64,000 nt of DNA from Streptomyces sp. NBC_01317. Its GTDB lineage: Bacteria > Actinomycetota > Actinomycetes > Streptomycetales > Streptomycetaceae. The translations under genes were made by a program, and so were the position numbers. Positions 24,673-32,502 of the stretch are shown piece after piece (positions within the stretch are counted from its first letter, which is position 1; each line of letters starts with the position of its first letter). The stretch covers positions 6,398,501 to 6,462,500 of the forward strand of contig NZ_CP108393.1 of the NCBI RefSeq assembly GCF_035961655.1, in the 5' to 3' direction. The notes beneath the pieces are model-generated. The model made no database searches, was not told the DNA's origin, and saw only the letters and a list, made by a program, of their open reading frames with translations.

Positions 24673-25913
24673 CCACCCCGCTGACGTCCGACCTGACCCG
24701 GCTGTACGGCCCCGAGTTCGCCGCCGACGCCTACGGGATCTACCGGCGGCTGCGCGCCGAGGGCAAGGTGGTGCCGGTCGAGTTCGCCCCCGGGGTCCCG
24801 GCCATGCTGGTCACGGATTTCGACACCGCGCTGGAGGTCCTGTACGGCACCGGCCTCTGGTCCAAGGACCCGCGTCCCTGGCAGACGTCCCACATGCCCG
24901 CCGACTCGCCGCTGCTGTCCATGCTGGGCTACCAGCGCAGCCCGATGTTCACCGACGGCGAGGAACACGCCCGGTACCGGGGCGCGGTCTCCGACAGCCT
25001 CGGCCGCTTCGAGCCGCACGTGCTGCGCGGCATGGTGCGGCGCAGCGCCGACCGGCTCATCCAGGGGTTCGCGGCGCGGGGGGAGTGCGATCTGGTCGCG
25101 GAGTTCGCGATGGGGCTGCCGGTCCTGCTGTTCAACGAGATGTTCGGCGTTCCCGACCGGGAGAGCACGCGGCTCGCCACCTCGATCGCCGCGTTCACGA
25201 GCGCGCACCAGGAGCAGGCCAAGGTCGCCTGGGACGCCTATCTCGGCTACATCGGCGAGCTGGTCGACCTCCGGGTGCGCGAGCCGGGCCAGGATCTGAC
25301 GTCCTGGCTGCTGTCCCATCCGGCGCGGCTCACCACGCAGGAGGTCGTGGAGGAGCTGCTCCTCTTCGTCGGCGCGGCCTACGAGCCCACGAGCGGGCTG
25401 ATCGCCAACAGCCTGCACCGCATGCTGACCGAGGACCGGTACTACAGCACGCTCACGGACGGGGCGCTGACCGTGCACGACGCGCTGCGGGTCGTGCTCT
25501 GGAAGCAGGCGCCGGTGGCCAACTACGGGGCCCACTACCCCCGTCAGGACACCGTGCTGGCGGGGGTGCCGGTCCCGGCGCACAGCCTGGTCCTGATCTC
25601 CTTCGCGGCGATCAACGACGGGCTGGCGCCCGAGCGGCCCGAGGAGGCGGGGAACGGGGGCCGTTCGCATCTGGCGTTCTCGGCGGGGCCGCATGCCTGT
25701 CCGGCGAAGGACCCGAGCGTGCAGATCGCGGTGACGGCCGTGGAACGCCTCACGTCGTGGCTCCCCACGCTGGAACTGGCCGTCCCCGCCGCGGAGATCG
25801 TCTGGCGCCCCACAGGCTTCCTCCGCGCCCTCACCCGCCTACCGGTCCGCTTCACCCCGATCCACCCGGACCAGGAGGGAACCACCCCGTGGACGTCCCC
25901 GGCGTCGGCGTAG
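24669..25913 (+). CDS. cvnE: Conservon cytochrome P450 lacking the ExxR motif (CYP157 type, CvnE)
   Basis: A 414-residue P450. The heme-binding loop is AFSAGPHACPAKD with the Cys ligand present, but Pro-Ala replaces the usual x-Gly after it. The K-helix, where ExxR is normally invariant, reads ALRVVLWKQAPVANYGAHYP with neither Glu nor Arg in place. The CYP157 family, whose members occur in conservons, is known for lacking ExxR. I therefore assign it to that type. The I-helix segment LFVGAAYEPTSG is also unusual. GTG 24669 overlaps cvnD. Whether it is catalytic or a structural signalling part is open. Confidence 0.87.
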   Translation: MTTPLTSDLTRLYGPEFAADAYGIYRRLRAEGKVVPVEFAPGVPAMLVTDFDTALEVLYGTGLWSKDPRPWQTSHMPADSPLLSMLGYQRSPMFTDGEEHARYRGAVSDSLGRFEPHVLRGMVRRSADRLIQGFAARGECDLVAEFAMGLPVLLFNEMFGVPDRESTRLATSIAAFTSAHQEQAKVAWDAYLGYIGELVDLRVREPGQDLTSWLLSHPARLTTQEVVEELLLFVGAAYEPTSGLIANSLHRMLTEDRYYSTLTDGALTVHDALRVVLWKQAPVANYGAHYPRQDTVLAGVPVPAHSLVLISFAAINDGLAPERPEEAGNGGRSHLAFSAGPHACPAKDPSVQIAVTAVERLTSWLPTLELAVPAAEIVWRPTGFLRALTRLPVRFTPIHPDQEGTTPWTSPASA

Positions 25914-25938
25914 CCCTTGAGGCGCGGGCAGCTGCGGG

Positions 25939-26043
25939 GTGTCCTCAATCGCCGGACGGGCTGAATAGCCCACCCCGAGGCGCCGGCGGCTGCGTCCCCG
26001 AGCGCCGACGGGCCTGTCAAGCCCGTCCGGCGATTGAGGACAC
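25939..26043. terminator. 24-bp perfect inverted repeat, bidirectional terminator
   Basis: The arms at 25939-25962 and 26020-26043 are exact reverse complements over 24 bases and contain CTCAATCGCCGGACGGGC. The 57-base loop holds a further GC hairpin. It lies between the convergent P450 and short-chain dehydrogenase genes. The arm sequence is of a type I remember as recurring in Streptomyces intergenic regions, so it may be a dispersed repeat as well as a terminator. Confidence 0.8.
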
Positions 26044-26076
26044 GGTGCGGCCGGAGGCCGCGAAACGCGCCCGCAC

Positions 26077-26832
26077 CTAGAAGCCGTGCCGCGCACCCCC
26101 GTCCACCGGCACCATCACCCCCGTCAGGTACGACGCCGCGGGCGAGAGCAGAAACGCCGCCGTTCTGCCGAACTCCGCCGGCGTCCCGTACCGCCGCAGC
26201 GGGATACGGGCCTCCTGCCGCGCCCGCGCGGCCTCCGCGTCGCCCGACAGGGCGTCCAGTTCGCGGACGCGGTCCGTGTCGATGCGGGACGGCAGCAGGC
26301 CCAGCACCCGTATCCCCCGCGGACCCACCTCCGCCGCCAGGGACTTCGCGAAGCCCGCAAGCCCCGGCCGCAGCCCGTTCGACAGCGTCAGGCCCGGTAT
26401 CGGCTCGTGGACCGACCCGGACAGCACCAGCCCGATCACCCCGCCCTCACCCAGCTCCGCCGCCGCGGCCCGCGCCAGCCGTACCGCCCCGAGGAACACC
26501 GACTCGAACGCCGTCCGCCACTGCTCGTCCGTGTGGCCCGTGGCCGTCCCGGCCGGCGGACCGCCGACACTGATCAGCATCCCGTCGAACCGCCCGAACC
26601 GCTCCCGGGCGGCGGCCGTCAGCCGCCCCGCCACCTCCGGGTCCGCGTTGTCGGCGGCCACCCCGTGCGCGCCGGGGCCCAGCTCCCGCGCCGCCCCGGC
26701 CACCCCCGCCGCGTCCCGCCCGGTGATCACCACCCGCGCGCCGTCCGCGACCAGCGCCTCCGCCGCCGCGCGGCCAAGGCCCCGTGAGGCACCGGTGACA
26801 ACATAGACGCGGTCCTTCAGCCCAAGATCCAT
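26077..26832 (-). CDS. Short-chain dehydrogenase/reductase
   Basis: 251 residues. The NAD(P)-binding TGASRGLG is at the N-terminus. The usual YxxxK is not intact: the region after VLSGSVHEPIPG reads LTLSNGLRPGLAGFAKSLA, with Asn-Gly where Tyr is expected and the Lys displaced. The LLPSRIDTDRV and LTGVMVPVDGG segments fit atypical SDRs. Catalysis by the classical mechanism is therefore doubtful. ATG at 26832, five bases after the GH15 stop, so it is co-transcribed with it. Confidence 0.87.
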   Translation of the reverse strand: MDLGLKDRVYVVTGASRGLGRAAAEALVADGARVVITGRDAAGVAGAARELGPGAHGVAADNADPEVAGRLTAAARERFGRFDGMLISVGGPPAGTATGHTDEQWRTAFESVFLGAVRLARAAAAELGEGGVIGLVLSGSVHEPIPGLTLSNGLRPGLAGFAKSLAAEVGPRGIRVLGLLPSRIDTDRVRELDALSGDAEAARARQEARIPLRRYGTPAEFGRTAAFLLSPAASYLTGVMVPVDGGARHGF

Positions 26833-26837
26833 GCGCC

Positions 26838-28622
26838 CTATCGCGCCGTGCCGTCCTTGGCCAGCAGCACGGCGGTCCCCACCAGCCCGATGTGACTGAA
26901 CGCCTGCGGGAAGTTGCCCAGTTGGCGCCCCGCCACCGGGTCGTACTCCTCCGACAGCAGCCCCACGTCGTTGCGCAGCTCCAGCAGCCGGGCGAACAAC
27001 TCCTCCGCCTCGTCGTGGCGCCCGGTCATCCGCAGCGCGTCGGCCAGCCAGAACGAGCAGACGAGGAACGTGCCCTCGCCGCCCGGCAGTCCGTCCACCA
27101 GCGGGCCCTCGGTGCTGTAGCGCCGGACGAACCCGCCCTGCATCAGCTCCTCCCTGACCGCGTCGACCGTGCCCACGACCCGGGGATCGTCCGCCGGCAG
27201 GAAGCCGACCTGCGGGATCAGCAGCGCCGCCGCGTCCAGCTCCGCGGAGCCGTACGACTGCGTGAAGGTGTTCCGTACCGGGTCGTACCCCTTCGCGCAG
27301 ACCTCGTCGTGCACCTCGTCCCGCATCGCCCGCCACCGCGCCACGTCCCCGGGCAGCGACGGGTCGTCCTCCAGGGTCCGTACGGCACGGTCGGCGGCCA
27401 CCCAGGCCATCACCTTCGAGTGCACGAAGTGCCTGCGGGGGCCGCGCACCTCCCACAGCCCCTCGTCCGGTTCGCGCCACCGCGACTCCAGGAACCCGAG
27501 CAGGCTGAGCTGGAGCTTCCACGCGTGCGAGGTCGCGGGCAGACCCGAGGCGCGCGCCAGGTGCAGGGAGTCCATGACCTCGCCGTACACGTCGAGCTGG
27601 AGCTGCTCGACGGCCTCGTTGCCGGTACGGACGGGGGAGGACCCCTCGTACCCCCGCAGCCAGGACAGTTCGGTCTCCGGCAGCCGGCGCTCGCCCCCGA
27701 CCCCGTACATGATCTGGAGGTCCGCCGGATCGCCGGCGACCGCGCGCAGCAGCCAGTCGCGCCAGGCCGCCGCCTCGTCCAGGTAGCCGGCCGACAGCAG
27801 GGCGCCCAGCACCAGCGTCGAGTCGCGCAGCCAGCAGTAGCGGTAGTCCCAGTTCCGTACCCCGCCGATCTCCTCGGGCAGCGAGGTGGTGGGCGCGGCG
27901 ATGATCCCGCCCGTCGGGGCGTAGATGAGCGCCTTGAGGGTGATCAGTGAGCGCATGACGGCGTCCCGGTGCGGCCCGTCGTACCGGCAGCGCGCGGACC
28001 ACTCGCGCCAGTCCTCCAGGCTCTGTTCCAGCGCCTCGTACGGATCGATCCGCTCGGGGCGCTCCTTGTGGGAGGGATGCCAGGTGAGGACGAACGCCAC
28101 CTGCTCGCCGGCGCCGACGGTGAACGACGAGAAGGTGGTGAAGTGCTGGCCCCACGTCTTGACGTGCGGCTCGCTGCGCAGCCACACGGAGTCCGGCCCC
28201 GCGACGGCGACCCGGTGGCCGTCCGAGCGCCGCATCCAGGGCACGACCGAGCCGTAGTCGAAGCGCAGCCGCAGGGTGGACCGCATCTCCACCGAGCCGC
28301 TGAGGCCCTCCACGATCCGCACGATGTCGGGTGCGGTGTCGCGCTGCGGCATGAAGTCGGTGACCTTCACCGAGCCGGTACGCGTCTCCCAGACGGACTC
28401 CAGGACGAGCGTGTCGCCCACGTACGAACGCCGGGTGCTGTCACCGGCGTCCTTGGGGGCGATCCGCCAGTGGCCGTTGTCCTCGTCGCCGAGCAGCGCC
28501 GCGAAGCAGGCCGCCGAGTCGAAGCGAGGAAGGCACAGCCAGTCGATGGAGCCGTTCCTGCCGACCAGGGCGGCGGTCTGGAGATCGCCGATGAGCGCGT
28601 AGTCCTCGATGCGTGGAGTCAC
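26838..28622 (-). CDS. Glycoside hydrolase family 15 protein (trehalase-like)
   Basis: 594 residues with the layout of cytoplasmic GH15 glucoamylase/trehalase-like enzymes: an N-terminal beta domain starting IEDYALIGDLQTAALVGRNG and SIDWLCLPRFDS, then the (alpha/alpha)6 barrel. NWDYRYCWLRDST carries a catalytic-region Asp/Arg pair, and FLVCSFWLADAL a later acidic region. No signal peptide. In mycobacteria such proteins are trehalases; substrate here is inferred. The start is GTG 28622. Confidence 0.88.
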   Translation of the reverse strand: MTPRIEDYALIGDLQTAALVGRNGSIDWLCLPRFDSAACFAALLGDEDNGHWRIAPKDAGDSTRRSYVGDTLVLESVWETRTGSVKVTDFMPQRDTAPDIVRIVEGLSGSVEMRSTLRLRFDYGSVVPWMRRSDGHRVAVAGPDSVWLRSEPHVKTWGQHFTTFSSFTVGAGEQVAFVLTWHPSHKERPERIDPYEALEQSLEDWREWSARCRYDGPHRDAVMRSLITLKALIYAPTGGIIAAPTTSLPEEIGGVRNWDYRYCWLRDSTLVLGALLSAGYLDEAAAWRDWLLRAVAGDPADLQIMYGVGGERRLPETELSWLRGYEGSSPVRTGNEAVEQLQLDVYGEVMDSLHLARASGLPATSHAWKLQLSLLGFLESRWREPDEGLWEVRGPRRHFVHSKVMAWVAADRAVRTLEDDPSLPGDVARWRAMRDEVHDEVCAKGYDPVRNTFTQSYGSAELDAAALLIPQVGFLPADDPRVVGTVDAVREELMQGGFVRRYSTEGPLVDGLPGGEGTFLVCSFWLADALRMTGRHDEAEELFARLLELRNDVGLLSEEYDPVAGRQLGNFPQAFSHIGLVGTAVLLAKDGTAR

Positions 28623-28713
28623 TCTGGGCCTGTTCCCACGTCAACGGGGGGTTAGGCCCTGCCCGGAGGCCCTGTCCGTCCGAATCTTCGCGGGTCGGAC
28701 GGATCTTCGCGCC

Positions 28714-29586
28714 TCAGACGGACGCCGGGGACGGCTCGGGGGCGCCCTGCTGTTCCGCGTCCGACCCGGAGTCCGCGTCGGCCGCCGCCGCGCGGTCGCG
28801 CTTCTCCCGGCGTACGAGTACCACGAAGCCGACCGGCACCCCGGCGGCGAACAGCCACCACTGGACCGCGTACGCCATGTGCGGGCCGATCGAGCCGTCG
28901 TCGGGGTCCGGGATCTGCTGGGGGGAGCGGCCGGCCGGGACCGGTGAGGTCAGCTCGACGTAACCGCCGAGGACCGTGCGGTCCAGGTACGCGGCCTGTT
29001 CCTCGCTGTTGATCAGCATGACCTGGCGGGGCGGCAGGTCCCGCAGGTCGCGGATGCCGCTGCCCTTCGTCGTCTCGTCGGCCTTGAGCCGGCCCGTGAT
29101 CGTGACCTCGCCCGAGGGCGGGGCCGGGATCTTCGGGAAGGCCCGCTGGTCGTCGCCGGACGGGATCCAGCCCCGGTTGACGATCAGCGCGCGGCCGTCG
29201 TCGAGGACGAGCGGGATCAGGACGTGGTAGCCGACCTGTTCGTCACTGGACGTACGGCGGCGGACGACCACCTCGTGGGCGGTGTCGAAGCGGCCCGTGG
29301 CGGTGACCCGGCGCCAGTAGTCGGAGTACGGGACGGTGTGCCCGGGGGAGGTCAGCTCGGTGACCGGGACGGGCTTCGCCTTGAGGTTGTCCGAGATCAG
29401 CGTGTTCTGGGCGACCTTGTGCTCGTGCCGGTGAAGCTGCCAGAAACCCAGCTCGATCATCGTCGGGATGAGGGCGAGCGAGAGCAGGGCGAGAATCACC
29501 CACTGCCGGGTGAACAGGAAGCGGTACACGCCTTCGACGGTACCCGCCGGGGGCCGGGCGCCGGACGGCGGGTACGAATCGGTCAC
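28714..29586 (-). CDS. SURF1 family cytochrome oxidase assembly protein
   Basis: A 290-residue membrane protein with one hydrophobic segment near each end (about 28-48 and 240-260) and an extracytoplasmic middle. RFLFTRQWVILALLSLALIP, FWQLHRHEHK, NRGWIP and YAVQWWLFA match SURF1 (Shy1), an assembly factor for cytochrome c oxidase. The tail is acidic. The GTG start is at 29586. Confidence 0.92.
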   Translation of the reverse strand: MTDSYPPSGARPPAGTVEGVYRFLFTRQWVILALLSLALIPTMIELGFWQLHRHEHKVAQNTLISDNLKAKPVPVTELTSPGHTVPYSDYWRRVTATGRFDTAHEVVVRRRTSSDEQVGYHVLIPLVLDDGRALIVNRGWIPSGDDQRAFPKIPAPPSGEVTITGRLKADETTKGSGIRDLRDLPPRQVMLINSEEQAAYLDRTVLGGYVELTSPVPAGRSPQQIPDPDDGSIGPHMAYAVQWWLFAAGVPVGFVVLVRREKRDRAAAADADSGSDAEQQGAPEPSPASV

Positions 29587-29607
29587 CCGTGGGCGCGTAC
29601 GGACCCG

Positions 29608-30615
29608 TCACCTCTCCGTGGAAGCGGGGGCGTCACCACCGGCGGGCGTGACGTCCCGCAGCAGCTGGGTGAAGGCGGCCTCGTCGATGACCGGTGTGCC
29701 GTACGACACCGCCTTGACGGTCTTGGACGTCGAGGACTCCGGGTCGTTGGTCACCAGCAGGCTGGTCAGCCGGGACACACTCGTCGCGACGTGCAGCCCC
29801 GCCTCCACCGCCCGGTCCTCCAGCAGTTCACGGTCCACGGACGTGTCGCCCGAGAACGCCACGCGCATCCCCTGCACGAGCGACTTGCCCGTCTCGTAAC
29901 GCCCCGGGTTCGGATACGGGCAGGACGGGCGCTTCCGCGAGGGCCGCCAGGTCGACTGGCCCGCCGGACGGTACGACGACTGGTGGCCGATCCGGGGGCG
30001 CGCGGGTGTGTCCGACCACTCCGTGAGCGGCAGGCATTCGAGGAGCGGCAGCCGTACGCCGTCCCGCGCCGCCGCGTGCAGACTCGGCCGGAACGCCTCG
30101 GCCAGCACCCGCGCGTCGTCCAGCGCGTGGTGCGCGCGCTGCTGCACCACGCCGAAGTGCGCGGCCAGCGACTCCAGTTTGTGGTTGGGCAGGGGCAGGG
30201 CCAGTTCCTTGGACAGCGCGATCGTGCACAGCCGCTGGCGGGTGGGCGCCGCGCCGCCCGCGCGGGCGTACTCCCGGGCGATCATCGACCAGTCGAAGAT
30301 CGCGTTGTGCGCCACCAGCACCCGGCCCTCCAGGCGCTCGGCGAACTCGGCGGCGATGTCCGGGAAGAGCGGGGCGCTCTCCAGGACGTCGCTCGTCAGT
30401 CCATGGATCCAGACGGGTCCCGGATCGCGCTCCGGGTTGACGAGTGTGTACCAGTGGTCCTCGACCTCGCCCCGGACGTCCAGGCGGTAGACGGCGGCGG
30501 ACACTATCCGGTCGTCGCGGGCGAGGCCGGTGGTCTCCACGTCGACGACCGCGTACCCCTGCGGGTAGGCGGCCGGCCACATCGTCGCTGTCGTCTGGTC
30601 GTCGAGCATGGTCAC
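29608..30615 (-). CDS. DEDDh 3'-5' exonuclease with C-terminal BRCT domain
   Basis: 335 residues. The exonuclease domain has VVDVETTGL (Exo I), VLVAHNAIFDWSMI (Exo II) and AHHALDDARVLAEAF (Exo III, DEDDh). A basic, Pro-rich linker (about 210-250) leads to a BRCT domain, GMRVAFSGDTSVDRELLED, ending with TPVIDEAAF. This fusion is common in actinobacteria and is thought to act in DNA repair. GTG 30615 is used; ATG 30609, two codons in, is equally likely. Confidence 0.9.
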   Translation of the reverse strand: MTMLDDQTTATMWPAAYPQGYAVVDVETTGLARDDRIVSAAVYRLDVRGEVEDHWYTLVNPERDPGPVWIHGLTSDVLESAPLFPDIAAEFAERLEGRVLVAHNAIFDWSMIAREYARAGGAAPTRQRLCTIALSKELALPLPNHKLESLAAHFGVVQQRAHHALDDARVLAEAFRPSLHAAARDGVRLPLLECLPLTEWSDTPARPRIGHQSSYRPAGQSTWRPSRKRPSCPYPNPGRYETGKSLVQGMRVAFSGDTSVDRELLEDRAVEAGLHVATSVSRLTSLLVTNDPESSTSKTVKAVSYGTPVIDEAAFTQLLRDVTPAGGDAPASTER

Positions 30616-30746
30616 AGAGAATACGGGCCGCGACTGACAGTGTGCTCGCCCGGGCGGCCCGCGAAGACGCGCGCCCCGCCGCCGGGCGGTCCGTCAAGTG
30701 CGGGTCGCTGTCGCGCCGGTGACGGCCCGGGTGAGACTCTCGCCGG

Positions 30747-31463
30747 ATGACCGACTCCACCACCGCCCACGCCGAGCCCCACGGCGACGCCCTCGGCACC
30801 CGCCTCAACTGGCTGCGCGCGGCCGTCCTCGGCGCCAACGACGGGATCGTCTCGACCGCGGGCCTGGTGGTCGGCGTGGCCGGCGCCACCGACGCCAGGG
30901 GCACGCTGCTGACGGCGGGTCTGGCGGGCCTGTTGGCCGGGTCGATGTCGATGGCGACGGGGGAGTACGTGTCGGTCTCCACCCAGCGCGACTCGGAGCG
31001 GGCCGCGCTGGCCGTGGAACGCCGCGAGCTGCGGGAGCAGCCGGAGGCCGAACTCGAAGAGCTGACCGGGCTGTTGGCGGAGCGCGGCCTGTCGGCGGAG
31101 GTGGCGCGCGAGGCGGCGGAGCAGCTGACGGCGCGTGACGCGCTGCGCGCCCACGCGAGCGAGGAGCTGGGCATCAACCCCGACGCCCTGACCAACCCGT
31201 GGCACGCGGCGGGGGCGAGCTTCCTGTCGTTCACGGCGGGCGCCCTGCTGCCGCTCCTCGTGATCGTCCTGCTCCCGACGGCGTTCCGGGTGCCGGTCAC
31301 GGTCCTGGCGGTCCTGGTGGCCCTCGCCCTGACGGGCTGGGGCAGCGCGAAGCTGGGCGCGGCCCCGAGGACACGCGCGGTGCTGCGGAACATGGGCGGG
31401 GGAGCGGTGGCCATGGGGGTGACGTACGGCGCGGGCGCGCTGCTCGGGGCGGCGGGCGTGTGA
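30747..31463 (+). CDS. VIT/CCC1-family iron or manganese transporter
   Basis: 238 residues, five membrane segments. WLRAAVLGANDGIVSTAGLV and SMSMATGEYVSVSTQRDSE are the family signatures. The cytoplasmic metal-binding loop (Glu-rich, EPEAELEELTG-like) separates segments 2 and 3. VIT proteins move Fe2+ or Mn2+ out of the cytoplasm. GAGACT eight bases before the ATG suggests a near-leaderless mRNA. A truncated dehydrogenase abuts its stop. Confidence 0.9.
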   Translation: MTDSTTAHAEPHGDALGTRLNWLRAAVLGANDGIVSTAGLVVGVAGATDARGTLLTAGLAGLLAGSMSMATGEYVSVSTQRDSERAALAVERRELREQPEAELEELTGLLAERGLSAEVAREAAEQLTARDALRAHASEELGINPDALTNPWHAAGASFLSFTAGALLPLLVIVLLPTAFRVPVTVLAVLVALALTGWGSAKLGAAPRTRAVLRNMGGGAVAMGVTYGAGALLGAAGV

Positions 31464-32409
31464 GGCGCTCCCTTCCGGCGACAGCGACCTGTGGCCCTAC
31501 CGGGGTGAGTCGCCCCGGGAGGCCGGCGCACGCATCGGGCACGAGTTCCTCGGGGTCGTCGAGGAGACCGGCTCCGGGGTGGCGGGCTTCGCGGCCGGTG
31601 ATCTGGTCGTCGCGCCCTTCATGTGGGCAGACGGGACCTGTGACTTCTGCCACGAAGGGCTGCCCACGTCCTGCGTGCGCGGCGGCTTCTGGGGCGGGGA
31701 CGGCACCGACGGCGGCCAGGGCGAGGCCGTCCGCGTGCCCTTCGCCGACGGCACGCTCGTCGGACTCCCGGCCGACGCGCTCTCCGACGGCCGGCTGCTG
31801 ACCGCGCTGCTCGCCCTCTCCGACGTGATGGGCACCGGACACCACGCGGCGGTCGGCGCCGGGGTGCGGCCCGGCAGCACGGTCGCCGTCGTCGGGGACG
31901 GCGCCGTGGGGCTGTGCGCGGTGCTGGCCGCCCGGCGGCTGGGCGCCGGGCGCATCATCGCGCTGGGCCGCCACCAGGCCCGTACGGACCTCGCCAGGAC
32001 CTTCGGCGCCACCGACGTGGTCGCGGAGCGCGGCGACGCGGCCGTGGCGGCCGTACGCGAGCTGACCCGGGGTCAGGGCGCCCACGCCGTCGTCGAGGCG
32101 GTCGGTACCGAGCAGTCGATGCGTACGGCCCTGAGGATCACCCGCGACGGCGGGGCGATCGGCTATGTCGGCGCGCCCCACGGCAGCGGTACGGGCCTGG
32201 ACCTGCGGCACATGTTCGACCGGAACATCGCCCTGCGCGGCGGCCTCGCGCCGGTCGGCGCGTACCTCCCCGAGCTGCTGCCCGACGTGCTGGACGGTTC
32301 CCTCGACCCGTCGCCCGTCTTCGACCTGACGGTGTCTCTGGACGACGTGGCGGAGGGCTACAAGGCCATGGACACCCGTACGGCAGTCAAGGTGCTCATC
32401 ACGATGTGA
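31464..32409 (+). pseudogene. Zinc alcohol dehydrogenase lacking its N-terminus
   Basis: The frame reads SDLWPYRGESPREAGARIGH directly after the VIT stop, then the structural zinc loop GTCDFCHEGLPTSC, the Rossmann glycine motif VVGDGAVGLCAV and a normal C-terminus (TRTAVKVLITM). Relatives begin about 38 residues earlier with a catalytic zinc Cys in a CGSD motif; here that spot reads SGDSD. No ATG or GTG lies in frame before GTG 31579. The 5' end, start codon and catalytic Cys therefore appear deleted. The remaining frame has no stops, so the loss may be recent, or a shorter protein from 31579 may still be made. Confidence 0.75.
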
Positions 32410-32428
32410 CCCGGTCCCGCGGTGAGCG

Positions 32429-32467
32429 ACGACCGCGGGCCGCCCCCGGAGGGACGGCCCGCGTCGT
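32429..32467. terminator. Hairpin between convergent dehydrogenase remnant and subtilisin gene
   Basis: ACGAC plus GCGGGCCG pairs with CGGCCCGC plus GTCGT, 13 bp with one bulged base (32434). It terminates both sides. Confidence 0.65.
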
Positions 32468-32502
32468 GAGGTGTGGCTCTCATCCGTGCGGATGACCGGA
32501 TG

